Positions 1 to 13,224 of a stretch of 64,000 bases of DNA are shown one piece after another (within the stretch, counting starts at the first letter, position 1; every line of letters begins with the position of its first letter). This DNA comes from Phoronis australis (taxonomy: Eukaryota; Phoronida; Phoronidae): positions 130,365 through 194,364 of the forward strand of contig NMRA01000690.1 in assembly GCA_002633005.1 (NCBI GenBank). The letters run 5' to 3'. Below the pieces are notes generated by a model, which made no database searches, was not told the origin of the DNA, and worked only from the letters and a program-made list of their open reading frames with translations. The position numbers were made by a program, and so were the translations under genes.

Positions 1-524
1 TGTCGAAAACCCGGAAGTGCGAGAAGAAAAGGCAGAATGCAGCCCCAATCCCGGATTCGAAGGGAGCGGTGTGAAAGCTGATTTCACTCCCCCTCCTAAC
101 GGCATCGATGTGGCCTTTGAGAACGGTGTGAACGCAGTCATATATGGTTGGAATCGTGTTGCAACGCCAGGCGCCCCGTTGGCGCTTCGCATCTGTATCT
201 GCTGCTGGGCGATAATCGTGTCTTGGGCTGACAAAAAATGTTCGATAGCTTTAACGAGATCTCCGTTGCAACCCTGAAGCACGAGTTCTAGAACACTCCG
301 TTTTTGTAACGGAAATATTCTTTCTAATATTTCTATACTGTTCAGACGACCAGGTCGAAACGCGGTTGGTAGAGCTGATGGATGACTGGTCTTGGAAACG
401 GGTATAGTCTTTTTAGGAACATCTGTAGTTTCACACAAGTTTTCTCCATTTTTTTGTCCGATTGATGGCACTGTGTCGAGTCTCTCCGTGCGATTTTCGT
501 CGTCCGAATGCAAAGACACGTCAT
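1..524 (-). CDS. DMRT transcription factor, exon 2 (DMA domain), 3' partial
   Basis: Second coding exon of the DM-domain gene whose first exon lies at 4277-4649. The acceptor is a pyrimidine-rich TTTATTTTACAG. The exon-1 donor leaves one base (phase 1), and joining gives an uninterrupted frame to the window edge (residues about 125-299). After an acidic, Ser/Thr-rich linker there is a clear DMA domain at about residues 184-222, with the hallmark pieces ERIFPLQKRSVLELVL and GCNGDLVKAIEHFL. In known DMRT proteins this domain accompanies the DM domain in the DMRTA/DMRT3/DMD-4/Dmrt93B groups and folds like a ubiquitin-binding UBA domain. A Phe/Pro/Gly-rich tail follows with no stop before base 1, so the gene continues to the left. 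The plus-strand frame over the same bases is a shadow. Identification is firm; the subfamily is inferred. Confidence 0.93.
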
Positions 525-3500
525 CTGTAAAATAAACATAATTTTAAATCACACTTAAAAGTGCTGAAATCCACAATATGCGCCGAAGACAATTATTTCG
601 ATCCTGATAAACAGATTCATTCTGTGAAAGCTTGGATTTTTTATAATTTAGACTTGTCAAATTTACAAAAACTTTATACTTGCGAATCCTGGAATCCCTC
701 GTTGTTAACTAAAGGTTTTAATTATATATTACATATTTTACGTCTTCTTCTTTAATTTTGGTTTACTCGGTCATTCCAACCAGCATTTCGAAAACATAAA
801 TTGGACGCTAACTATGACGGAATTGCATGATGTTTTAACAAAATGTAAATTAAGATACATGTCACTACTAGACATTTCAGACCTCACGTAAGACGAGGCA
901 TATTTTTTGGTGAGCCCAAGACAGTAACCAGTTTGTTTCAATTTCAAAAACAAACACCGATCGGACAGCTTGGTTTAACCAAGCCGATCGCGGTAATCCG
1001 GATTTTTACCGCCGGACAGTCAACCAGAGATGTTTGTTGGGTGTCAGTCTTGACAGATTTTAAGAGCAAACTGCGTAAACCCATCTCGCCGAAACACACG
1101 CGCCGCGAGACGCCGCTGTTTCGATGACTGGTGTGTTTTGTTTGAAAACAGGAGCGAGAAAAATTTAGCGGACTCCGCGGGTCGCTAAGATTTGTGTTTC
1201 AATCGGTGTTGTTTTTAAACTCAAGTCGAGAATTTGTCTTGCTGGAATGTAAACGCTTACGAAGACTTTGTTTAAGCACGTGTTCATTGACTCCAAATTG
1301 TTCAGATTTTTGTATAAATTGTACCAATTAGATATATTATTTCACGTGAAGCACACATAAGTGTCACCAACCGCAGGAAGGTAGACTTTAGTTAATTACA
1401 ACAAATTATTTGAAGACAAAATCATGTTAACTATATCATATTATATCGCTTAACGTAAGTGTCGCAATTTATCAAATGTTTGTTTAGATTTCCACTACAT
1501 AAAACAATTTGGAAATGATGAAAGGTGAGCAAACATGCTAGTGTTCAGATGCATATTTAAGTCCATTAAAGTCATTCAAGGTTGAAGGATCGGAAGGTAT
1601 TTTGTTTTAGGAACTGAGGAGGAAGACCTACAAATACATAACGCCAGAAATGTGGGTTGTTTTTCTAATTCGCATTCACGCTAATATTCTTGAACATAAT
1701 AGACTATAAAGTAGGAGATTTAAATATCCAAGAAATTATCCGGAATATTAAAGTAGTGGAATTATTTCGTCTTTTCCTCAGCAATGTCAAGTATAAAAAA
1801 CGTCAATATGTTTTAACCTGCGAAATACTAGTGGCGATTAATCACAGTACAGTTCACATGTATTTACACAACTTGTAACTTGTTTTAAAGTTTTCAACAT
1901 TGTTTGCGGAGAGTCATTCAGAAAACGGAAAATCCCCTCAGAAGTTCATTGCTTTTTTGCAAAATGTTCGTAAATTGGCATCGACGTTTTGGAATTTGAA
2001 ATCATCGAATGATTCGTTTTCAAAGGCTGGCGGTCTAATTACCGTCTGATTTATTGTATTTATTGTACTGTAGTTTTGTTGTTCGTGTTTTGACCTGACG
2101 ATACTGTAGCGCCAGAGCGGAACTAAAACGTCAACCTGTTTCCGTAAGTAATGAATATCTTGCAATTTAACCCATGATGACAATGCAAATATTAAATAGC
2201 CCTCCATAGAAATGGCAATGTTGAAAAAATGGACGTGAAATTTAATTCGACGTTTGTACAATGCAACCACCATAACTGGTCTCAATCGATTCTTAAACCA
2301 ATTCACTGGTGATTTTGAAACTGAAATGCAGAAGAAATGATGCAAAAAGGAGAAAACCTTGCCATAGTTCAAGACATTGCTAATTCACAAGAATATCTAA
2401 AATATTTGGCTCGCTTGCAGTAACCTGCGGATCATTTTCAGCTTTTTCTTGCGGTTTAGTGAGCACTTGTTAGTTTGTGTAACCGCCAAGTGGCAACACC
2501 GCCTATTTTAGTTGATGTTTTCCTTCACATCCAATGTAAACAACAAACATAATCGTTGTCAATTAACTAATGTGTAGATGACGTTAACGTGAAACAATTC
2601 ACTTTCCTGCTGCGACGCCAAGATGTTGAGCCAGCAACGTTGATTTAGTGGGTAATGGATACATTGACGCTTATTGTTTGGTAACCTTTCTTATTTTTTC
2701 CTGCTTAATTTTCCTAAAATATCCCACATTAGGCAACTTTCATGTACTCATGTTGACTCACTTTTCAAACTATTGATATGTTTCCAATTTTACGAAGTAA
2801 ACACTTTTTGTTTTGATCCTTTTTGATTGTGATTATGGACTTCGAGATGACACGTGAGCTTCTCTCGCGCGTCTTCCTAGAAACGATCAATTGGAGGCGG
2901 ACAACTGACAAGGCGACTTGTGATTTCAAAATTATACAATTTCGAAATACAAAATTTGATACCACTTCAAGCTATTCCCGTAAAATAGGTACGATATTTT
3001 ATGATAAAAAGTTTTCACCAAAAAAGCAAACATTTATTTTAAAGCCTGTTTATTTCTGCAGTCGTTTTACAACGATAAGTAAAACAAAAATGTCACTTCT
3101 GTGACATCGATATTCCGTTTTGTGCAGTCTTAAACTTTCCCAGTCTTTGAATGTAAATTGTGATGACTTATTTATGATTCATCTATGTACTACCCAGTCG
3201 CATATCTATGTGACTGCCAGGGTTGTTAACTGACGCCTATCCAAAGTTTGAAATACATCTTTCTAAACAAATTGAGATTTTAAAATCTGTTCCCTACGAT
3301 CAGTGTTAAATTTCAATGGGTGTTCCTTCGGCACGTCCACTCTTATAACCTCAAAAGTTTGATATTGCAATGCAGAACAAGGAAAGCATTCGCTAAATTG
3401 AATCTCATTAAAACTAAGTCAAAACTTGTAATCTTGTTTCATTACATGTTAATTCAAACTGTGTTTTTATTAGATAGTGAACGCCTTTCACGGCCGTATC

Positions 3501-4276
3501 TACTCAACAAGACAAGCAAACAGATTCCAAAAACACAATGCCCGCTTGAAAGTATATTTGTTTCTATTACTCAGCCTAACCCCTTTTGTTTACATCGCCA
3601 AATATGATCCCTGTTGTTGATAATCGGGTTAGCTTGCGCACAGCAAGTCGGAAATTGTCTGTTTAGATTCATTTGTTGATCAGATGACGTGGGTCTCAAC
3701 AGAAATGTTAAAGGCATTCTACGTGGTCGGGAAAATATTTTGTGCCCTAAAAACCATTCGCAAGATTTCAAATAGCTTCAAAACCAAGAAATTCATGAAA
3801 TGTATAATAACCAAATTCATTAAACATATTTCCCGTTTATTGGAGAGAACACATATAGATGTGCCGCACGCAAATAGTTTTCTTTATGACAAAATGTTTG
3901 CGAGATTTCATGAAATAATTTGTCAGGTTTAATTAATCTTAAATGAATGAATATCGTGAATCACATCTGACCCCAAACCGACGAACTACAAAAGAGGTGC
4001 TATTCTGGTTTTAACCGCGCTTGTCGTCCAATAGCTTTTGTTTACATTAGCAACTCAAATCGCCTTGTGCTGTCATGGACCATTTTACGAATGATGAAAA
4101 GAATTTCAAGTCTCTTTAATTTTGTTTAATTATTTGATTACCGGTATCAGGTAAAAAGGTTGTAACTGTTTACAACTCCGAAGATTGACAGTGACGTTGC
4201 ATTTTTAGTCTTGCTGTAACAGTTTTTTTACACACTGTACAATTTAAAATACATTTATATTCGCGGGTTGCCTTAC
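525..4276 (-). other. DMRT intron 1
   Basis: A 3.75 kb intron separates the DM and DMA exons, with GT donor at the right and AG acceptor at the left. It is AT-rich with no recognisable exon. An open frame of 144 codons at 1938-2372 on the minus strand has no domain I know and no convincing splice context, so I treat it as chance. Confidence 0.75.
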
Positions 4277-4649
4277 CTTCACTGTCGTTGTCGTCAACGT
4301 CCGTAACATCTTGAGAGTTCTTCTGCGCCGGTGTCACCGTTCCGGGACCCCATAAAGGCCCGGGAGTTAGTATTGGCAGCCCGCCGCCCTCCGACGAGGA
4401 GGTGCACGCTCTCAGTCCCAAGGCAATGGCATCTTCCGCCGCCTGCTGTCGCTTCAGAGCGACCTGGGCCGCCATGACTCTTTGACGCTCGGCGATGAGA
4501 TTACATTTGGCACAGGCGCACTCCTTGAACTGACAATGTCTCTTGTGGCCCTTCAGCCATGACACGACTCCGTGGTTCCGGCATCTGGCACATTTTGGCT
4601 TTCTAGCCCCCTTTTCGGTCAATGGATACATTGCCCTCAGTGTGTTCAT
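4277..4649 (-). CDS. DMRT transcription factor, exon 1 (DM domain), Dmrt93B/DMD-4-like
   Basis: Start and DNA-binding exon of a DMRT gene, a nuclear sequence-specific regulator of the doublesex/mab-3 family. The ATG (complement of 4647-4649) has a purine at -3. The DM domain spans about residues 18-64, with the intertwined zinc ligands in [20 protein letters not shown] and [11 protein letters not shown], then the recognition tail [17 protein letters not shown]. The following [10 protein letters not shown] and a GPLWGPGT motif resemble the C. elegans DMD-4 / Drosophila Dmrt93B group as I remember it, more than DMRT1 or DMRT2. The exon ends at GAAG|GTAAGG (phase 1) after an acidic stretch, which fits the acceptor at 524. 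The longer open frame to 4170 reads into the intron and should not be used. DMRTA or DMRT3 relatives are the alternatives for subfamily. Confidence 0.93.
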
Positions 4650-4854
4650 TTCCTAAGATTTAACTTGATGTTTTTCTCTCTTCTAAACTTGAATTATGGT
4701 TGCCAAATCAATGTCCCGCAAGTGGACTCCAGTGTTTGCTATCCGTGATACCTTATCCTATAATGCCAACATATCTCTTGCTTCCTTCTTTAAGAGAAAC
4801 ACGACCACCCAGTTTTGATTTGGTGTATCAATATCAGTTGTCATTTCGATTCCC

Positions 4855-4920
4855 ATTGGTCGTTTCTATTGCGAATCTACTATTTTTCTTACACGCGTCG
4901 TGATTGGTTAGTATGATTGG
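4855..4920 (-). promoter_or_regulatory. CCAAT-box cluster upstream of DMRT
   Basis: Three CCAAT pentamers in the gene's orientation (ATTGG on the plus strand at 4855-4859, 4903-4907 and 4916-4920) lie 205-275 bases upstream of the DMRT start codon. Such clusters usually mark an NF-Y-bound promoter. The transcription start cannot be placed, and I see no clear TATA box at a fixed distance. Function is inferred from motif clustering only. Confidence 0.4.
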
Positions 4921-7900
4921 CCACTGCTTGCTGACTGGATTTAGTTTATGCACAGCAAAGACGTGCTGGGTAAACTCAGTAGACCTGGGTACATTTTTCT
5001 GTGTCAGGCAGTTATAACAAATATTGTTTTAACACCTGGAAAACAGACGGGCTTGCATCTTAAACAAAAATGACATAACACGTTATGTATCAAACTACGC
5101 ACCGTCAATCAGTTTCCTAAACTTTCTTATATTATTTTCAACCTGAGCGAGACGCCTAATCCTTCGTGTTAATAAACCTAGAGCATGCAGACTTTACTCA
5201 GCAGTCGACCGGCTCCAATTTTGTGTGTTTAAGTCGTAGAACTTGTAACAAATTGACGTATCGATGGCATTAGCTCTCGTATCGTTTCACTTTCTCAAAT
5301 TATTCAGTGTCGAGAGACAGTTGAGTGATTCTCATGCCGATATTCTTACAATCGATGCTCCCAGCTGATTCTTTGTATATAACAGTTGCTAAAACAGTGA
5401 CACTGTATTACGTTAGCTGAGATCGACTCCTAAGTATAATGGCTCTGTTTAAAAACAAAACCACTACGCTAATCTAAACTACAAACACCAAAACAGATTG
5501 CATTTAAAGGCGGCGCCCTAACATGTTTTTTGTATTGTGTGTTTTATATTGTTTTCGCAAAGTAAACTTTCGCTAGGAGTGGTCCGTTTGAAGCTGTGTT
5601 GTATCAAAGATTTACACGTCAGCTTATTTTTCAACATCCGAGACGATGATTAGCAATCGTTTGTTTAATATAATTTTCACAAAACGGAAAACAAGACAAG
5701 CCTCACGTACAAGAGTTGTAAAATAAAAAATATAAATCCAAAAATTGAGACACGTCGCTTTTGTTGACGAAAATCGATTTGCTCAAACAATAAATTGCAT
5801 ACGCGGGGAAATCGAAAAAATATGTTGCTGGGATACCATTATTCATGAGTTTTGTGTTAACGAAGGTCACCCACAATTCCACACCCGCAGTTTTGTGCAT
5901 TTGTTTAAGCACACCTCTATAAAGACTTACGTACATTCATTACCATTGTCACTGTCCTAGTGTTAATTTCATCCACAAATAGGTGTCAGGCACTATGTTT
6001 GGGCCTTTAGCCTCATTTTCAAAGCCCAAAAACCTGTAATTTCAAATTAAGATGAAAACAGGTTTGAAACTGTTGAACACACTTGTGATCTCTATGACGA
6101 ACATAATACAGTCGAGGAAATCTAGCAATCAGGTTGTTTTATTTCATAATTTAAATCTTTTCATTTGACAAATGGAAAATCGAAACATAACAAGACTCTC
6201 CATTCAAATGTTTACGTATCCCAAAACAACAGTCACATAATCTGTGGGCCTGGGATGTATACACGCGTTCAGGAAGAGTTGTCAACCATTTGAGGCTTGT
6301 ACCCTGTAGGTAATACCAATAATGTTTACCAGTAAGGTCTTTCACAGATCTTTCAACAAATTGTCGCAGCTAGACCGTACTTTGTACTTTGCAGAGACCT
6401 GTTTTGGTGCTTCTTAGAATTTTGATACAGCGTTTGTATACAAAACCACTAAACTGTTTTGGAATATAAGTCGTTTGTAGTAACCTATGCCGTGTAATGA
6501 TGTGAAACTAAAACAGAGTGTGGATTTTGTCCAACATTTTCAGTTGCAATGTGGTAGGCCTGGAAAGTAGGCCAATTTTTCGTAGAGAGAGACTAAATCT
6601 GGGGAACTTTTTTATTCCATTCGTGTACGTATTTGAACTAAGCACATCCAACTATATGGATGTCTAGTAATGACGTATCTGCCACCAATTATGATGTGAA
6701 TTGGACCCGCAAATAGGAACTCAAATGCACAATTACATTTTCAAAAGATTTGAAGGTATTGTATTTTTCCTATTCAGGTATCTACAGGACCATTTTTGCA
6801 CTTGAATTTTTTACCATTTTTTGTTTGGATTAATCAATGTGTTCTGACAACGTTGCACCAGCTTCTGGGGAGTTGAGAAGGATTAAGATTAATCAGGTCC
6901 ATAGCCAGGGAATAATTTTCTAAGTGATTAGCAATTAACCCCGCAACGTAAATCTGACCTAATTATTATTACCGTTTTCAGTTTTGGCATTTTAATTTTA
7001 TTTGACTTAGTCCAAATCGTAAAAACAATGAAGCTCATTCGCTTAGGTGTGAAGCACTTGACCAAAACACAATAAGTACAGTTGTATGTTATAGAATAGC
7101 ATATATGTGTGTGCGTATCTTGGCTATTTACTAATAGGCACCAACAATAAGCAAATGACAACGTAAACACAATTTGAGACATCCCCATGCACTGCGCATA
7201 GCCCCCTGTGCCTAGCTTGTGCGCTTATAAATTTGGGAGTAAAATTTTCTTTTCATTTTCCATTTGTCAGTTTTATTTAAGGTTACGCAGGACCTTATCG
7301 ACAAGTCTGTACATTTGGCCACATATCTAAAAAGTACAAATTTTATCTCAGTAAAAGCTTAATAAAAACTATCATCAATTGGTTATGGTTTTAATAAATT
7401 TACAAAAAACCGTACATTAATACCGAAACAGCTGTATCAATAACCTGATCAAATTTCATTTGATATGAATGTTCAACATGGAATCTCAGAATCGATGGTA
7501 CAGTATATTATCACTCTGTTTTTGTTTTATGTAACTTAATTAATTTCAAAAACATAAAACCCTATTTTTGATATCCTTCGTGCAAAAGTGGTACATTTTA
7601 AAAGCAATTCCTACATCGTTTTACAGCATAGTGTAAAAGCATAGTCTCTTGAAGTGTTTTCTAAGAATTTGATCAGTCATTTCTGAGATTTAGTGTTCCG
7701 AAGTCTGCCAAATTAGGACATTTTCTTGGGTTCCTAAATAACCTTAACTTCTGAAACAAAGTCAGTCGGGTTCTTACAATTGCACTATGTACGAGGTGGG
7801 ACTCATAAGTTGTATATTTGGCCTGTCAAACCGTCTCAAACTTGTTTTGTCCTCGATTTGCTGTTTGAGATCGTAGTTTCGGTCTCCGAAAGCTCGTGCA

Positions 7901-10900
7901 GTCTCGCTTAACATTAATAATTTCAGCAATACAATGGCTGTCATCCGACTTGGTAAATATTTCCAGCAAACCGGAAAACATTGTAGCACAGAGTGACATT
8001 AGAGTGTTCTATTTAGTTAATCTTTACGGGAAGTTGTGCTCTAAACTAAACACGAATCGAACTTTTCCTCGAGCTAGGGTTCCACCATTTGCATATTTAG
8101 TTAATCGCCGATCATGCTTTGTGAAGTCTTTGGTGTCAATTACCAGTTGGACACTGGTATTTAAAATCGTTTACATTAAGCTTCCGTTGTAAAATACTAA
8201 AACTCGCAGGAAGCTGGCGGTAACTCAGTCGACTCTTATCAGGGATTTCAATAACGGGAAAATCACCACGTCTATATTATTATTTAATCGTATACAGCAC
8301 GTGAATTAGGAGACAGAAATTAACAAAGATCGTCGATAAAAAGAAATAGCATTTGATACGCTTACGTTAAGGATGTTTCTAAGATCGTATGAGAACTATA
8401 ATTCACCCATTTAGTTATTCATTGAAAAGACCTCTCGCACAGCCCTTTACAGTGAAATAATCAACGTGCTGGGTTTAAATAATCTCTGTCATCGCGAAAA
8501 CAAGTTGCATAATTTTTGCAGTCTTGATATTACATGAGCACAGAGCGTGACAAGCGCAAAAGACGAAATTTTTCAAGAACAAATATCTCCGTGGGGGATA
8601 TTTCACGAATTCTAAGACAAAGAACCGGCGAACTCTTCTAAGTGGGATTTACGCTTTACCCTGAAGCTCGACAACTTTCTGGACACACACACGCATTGTA
8701 TATACTGTAGGTTATTACGTTTAATTTGTTTCCGTCTATCTTACATATGATATTAGTTTTCGACGCGCTCGCCTGACAGAGATAAACCTTTTAGAGCGCC
8801 ACAGTTTAATGACTTTTAGACGAGGAAACGAGCGTGTATTCATTTCGGTAAACATTCGCGGGAAGAGGAAATGTAAGACATCCGAGTCAGTCATCTTTTT
8901 ATGAGCTTTTCATTTTCTTTGCATCAATTTCACTCTTTCATTATTTGTGTTTTTTAATTTCCCAAATGCGTTGCTTCTTTTTCAGATGGAGGTTGGCCAA
9001 GACGATGACCAATGAAACTAGTCGCATATAACACATCCTTGCAACTTTTATTTATTCTATTCAAAGTCGTGCGTTCCCATGATCCTGCAGAATTCTCCGC
9101 ATCAGTGCACACTTTGTCATCGTTACTTGTATTCCGCTTAGTCACGGTTTCCCATTTGACTTTACCTTGTTATAAATAAATAGCTTTGTGCCATTCCCAA
9201 ATTTAGATCTTAAGAGACATATTCTATGAACTCTTGCCTGTTGTCCTAATAGGCCGAGTGTATTAAAAACTCAAACACATGTCCAATCATCTTTGATGGG
9301 TTTTTGTTAATTGTTGCGCGGCATAAACTGAACTGTTCAGCAGTGGTTGCACTTGATTGACTCCGCCGGTTCCGCTGGGTTAACGGGCTAAGGCATTTGT
9401 CGATTGGTTTTCGGTGTCGAAGACGTCTTAGACCGCGGTTTACGTGGCGAAACCGACGAAGTTCAAGTGCAGACGAAATGGAAATGTGACGTTATGACGT
9501 CATTATCGTTATCCAGGGCTGCATTCCGTAACGCTAGGTCCTTGCAAGTTTGACTACGTAACACAATTCTTCGCAAGATATCGCCGTGCACAGCAAGCGC
9601 TCAACATGAATTCAGTAAGTTCACTCGCGAGTATGTTGCTTTACTACGGAACGGTTCAGCAAACCTGGTTGAAATGCGACTGAAGATTTGTGAGACTTAA
9701 AGGCCTATTCTGGTGCCAAAATAACTAGTATTTTTAAATCTAAAATATATGAAAAACATCAACATACGGTATCATAGCACACCCCAGTCATTAATTAAGT
9801 AGGCCAATTACTATACAGCAGCCCTATCACGAACCCTATTTAGCGCCAAAAAAGATTGAGATGACGTTCGCAGCAGTCGAACCCTGTGATATCATTTGGC
9901 TTTTACCGTGACTCCATTATAGAACGAAACGTCGGAGAGCGCACTTCAGATCTTGTAGACAGCCAGCTAGGTGTATGAAGACTATCGTCAAAATACAGCT
10001 AGGTGTTGAGCTCCGTTAGACCCCCAAATTACACACAGCCAGGGTAGTTCTGCCTGCCACCTTTACTTGAAACTTATGTCAATAGGTAGAGCTAACGACC
10101 CGCGCGGGTGCATGCAAAATCTGGGAGTCAACCGAAATTCACCTTGCGCGTTGCAGCCGTTTAAGTTAGAAACAATCTAATTGAAAAACGTTATTTTTGC
10201 ATAATTCTTTACCTTTTGTAACAAAGAAAAGTCTGTAGTTGTTTTGAAAACAACGCGCACGCGCCATCTCCTATAACTTTGCGACATCCCTAGGGAGATG
10301 AAAAACTTTTAACGAAGTGAAACCAGTGTTCCCATAATGTTGTGATATGAAGGCAGCCTAGTGGAAGAGAAGAACAGTTGATTGAAGAATCGGGGAAATA
10401 AACTGACCAATAGGTGACGCAATATTTCATGGCCCCAAAAGCCGACGCAAAAAGATCGCACCACAATTTTAGCAGCAGAATAACGGTAGAACGCCAATTT
10501 TCCAACCGATCGGTAAATTATTTATTTTACTCAAGGAAGAGTGTACTTTTTAATGACACTAACTTTTGTCAGATTTTATTTGGTCGGTTTTTACCCACAT
10601 TGGAACAAAGGTGTAGATTTAGTATACAACTTTGCACCAAGGCTAGAACAGATCTTGCTGCTCTTAGTATTTTGTCGCCAGTCCTTCCTCGTTGTGGACA
10701 CGAATCTATTTCATGCACGGCACATGACGGGATTGACGGGAAGTTGTATAAATGTATGCCATTGCCGCTTACACAGTTGCACCTTTACACCACGCAACGC
10801 GGCATTGTAGCCTACGTCCAAGAAATGACACTCAGCTGTTGCGCAGTGAGGTTTCGGGGACATATCGATGACACGATGAAGTCATATGTACCACTTTACG

Positions 10901-13122
10901 CTGATTGGTTGAGAATATCTCTGGGGCACTCGAAAGGGCTACGGTTTATGGGCTGTTTAAATTACGTCACAATTAATGACTTTCTGTGGTATGTAAGAAG
11001 CAAAAACAATATTTTATTTAAAAAATATTTGTATTTCTTTTGTCAAAAAAGTGTTTCGGTCGCTAGAGGATACCTTTAAAACCTTGGCACGCAAGCACGA
11101 ATTTCCCTTGCCGTTTACTTTACCAGAATCAATGACGTCACACAATTGTGTTTTATTGCTTGCTTTACCAGGTGTTACTGTCAGTACGTGCTTGCATGGA
11201 TTAGCGCGGGATAGCTAACTAAAGATAGAAATGAACGCAAAATTACGGTTCAGGTTTACTTTAAGGCCACAGGCCGCATTCCCACACACGGGAAAATACG
11301 GATACCTCATACGTTCAAGAATTCTTCGCAGCTACCTCTTGTAAAAATTCATGTCATGTTTATTGCCTCCTATGAATGGTATTTTATATAAATATGACGG
11401 AAACCGTGTACATGAAATAAGTACTTTGATAGGCACTAGGCTTTTAATAACGATTCGATTGCGGGTATATGTGTAATTTCTTCTTGGTGAGCTGTAAATG
11501 TGTTTCACATGTGGGGCTGTCCGAAAGCACTTACGGAGGAGATAAACTGCGGCGTTAATATAGCTAATGGAAATAGCAGTGATATCAGTTTGTAAATCGT
11601 ATGATGACAGATCTACAATTGAAGGCACGCTTCAGGTGATTACGTACGGTGTGAATCTTAAAATTCTTTTCTCTCTTCATATGATTCTATGTGCTGTTCT
11701 TACAGCCCATACAGGTGGTGGTAACGAAGACAAAAGAGCGTAATCCGTGTTATGAAATTCAGAGAATTAGTTTGCAGTCAAATTTAGCTTAAACAAATGA
11801 ATTCAAAAGAAATATCTCTACATTCATTTTCTTCACGTATTTTCGTTGATATGTAAGCAGTAATTTTGTGCACAAATATTGTTTTGTTTGATCGGTACCA
11901 AAACCGTGATCTCAACTGCGCACCTGTTTATGCATTCAACAAAAAATAACAGCTTTGGTCTTACCCACAAACCAAGGGCACTCATGCGTGTTCAAATTAA
12001 ATTTCCTGATATTTCGTCTTAAATATTTTTACTTCTTGCTGTGTTTTCCCTGTGACTCTGACAAGTTTGGCATTGTGCGTTCTAAGCTTTGCGTCTCTTG
12101 TTTGTAAATTAGGACTGTCTTTGAAATAGATTTCATTTGGTCACCTAACATCGATATACATTTACGTTTCCGAGACACAGAAAGTTTTTTGATTCTCAAG
12201 AAATGATATTCAAATTAATTTAAACTTTGCTGTTTTAGGGCTCACGTGCGTATGTTCCCAACACTCTTCCCGGTTGGCAATTTGAGTAAGAGAATGTGAA
12301 AAGCAAATAGGCTTATGTTTGTACCTGTATGTGTGTGTGCCAAAAATGAATATTTTGATTTTTTGGAGTGGCACTTCGTCGTGTACATAAACAAGACCTC
12401 AAACTGTGCTCTGTTATACAGTTCACCATGTTTTCGTCACGTGGTACATGTTTATAGCACGCATGCGTCTGCGCCGTGACGAAAACCATTTGAGTGGAAT
12501 AGAAATGTCACATTAAAATTTGTTACTGTGGTGTCACCCGGATATTCTACATTTCTGAACCATTTTGTTTGATTGTGGTTCTGTAAAAAGAACATTAGAT
12601 GAGTGAGACATGAATGGAGCAACAATTACTGAATCTATATTTCGCCCTATTTGACTGGTTAAATGGCGAAGATAGAAGTAGCTCTTTTACTGTCATAAAA
12701 TCCGTCTCATAATATTCCATATCGTGGTAGGATTTTATTGCCGTTACCAACACGAACATCGAAACCATCAGCGGCTCAAGAAAACGCTTCAGAGGTTATT
12801 GGTTTTAGCCAATCCTACAATTCATTGCAAATTCGAAAAGGGTGCTTGTTCGCTTAGCCTTGGACTTGGTTGTTATCGGAAATGGAATCCTATCACGCTA
12901 TATTCGAGACCAATTTTGCATTTTCGTGTTAGGCACCTAAACAGGGAGAAATGAAAATGTTCCTAATCTAGAAGGTCCTGCGCCCAGTCGTAGTTAAGAC
13001 CGTCCTATCTTACTTTTTCCTGACGTGCGACAGTTCGTATCACGAAGACGGTTGTTGAGTGTTAACACGGACGACGGTACTATTTCCGTACGTTGCAATG
13101 TTCCGTCTCCATAAAAAGTAGC
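4921..13122. other. Intergenic DNA, no recognisable gene
   Basis: About 8.2 kb of AT-rich sequence with only short frames and one long unexplained frame listed separately. A motif CAGGGCTGCATTCCGTAACG near 9514 recurs in similar form near 48928, so at least part is dispersed repeat. I see no exon with a known domain. Confidence 0.6.
10414..11079 (+). other. Longest unexplained open reading frame (221 codons)
   Basis: The longest uninterrupted frame in the window: 221 codons from an ATG, with a second overlapping plus-strand frame of 89 codons inside. The deduced protein has no signal peptide, membrane segment, repeat or motif I recognise, and it is Cys- and Leu-rich. The end is strongly AT-rich (AATATTTTATTTAAAAAATAT), unlike the codon use of the DMRT or PKA exons. 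It may be a decayed transposon gene or a chance frame; I favour chance. Confidence 0.15.
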
Positions 13123-13130
13123 GTCGCACT

Positions 13131-13216
13131 CAGTGGCGGATTTAGAATGTTTGACAGGCAAAATCCTGGCTAATACTCTGTCCTGCCCCCCCATTCAAAA
13201 TCCTGGATCCACCCTT
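13131..13216 (+). mobile_element. Short hAT-like MITE, copy 1
   Basis: An 86-bp element starting CAGTGGCGGATTTAG and ending in the near inverse TCCTGGATCCACCCTT. This matches the CAGTGGCGGATCCAGG-type ends common in animal non-autonomous hAT elements. The flanking octamers GTCGCACT and GTCACACG agree at 6 of 8 positions, a plausible old 8-bp target duplication. It shares an inner block (ACAGGCAAAATCCTG) with the copy at 18921-19086. There is no coding capacity. Confidence 0.6.
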
Positions 13217-13224
13217 GTCACACG

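Noticed and set aside
17-277. 86-codon plus-strand frame
   Set aside because: It is the opposite-strand shadow of the DMRT DMA-domain exon.
1938-2372. 144-codon minus-strand frame inside the DMRT intron
   Set aside because: No known domain, no good splice sites, and DMRT exons 1 and 2 join in frame without it.
4170-4276. Extension of the DM-domain frame to residue 159
   Set aside because: It reads through a strong GTAAGG donor into the intron; the DMA exon joins in phase at 4277.
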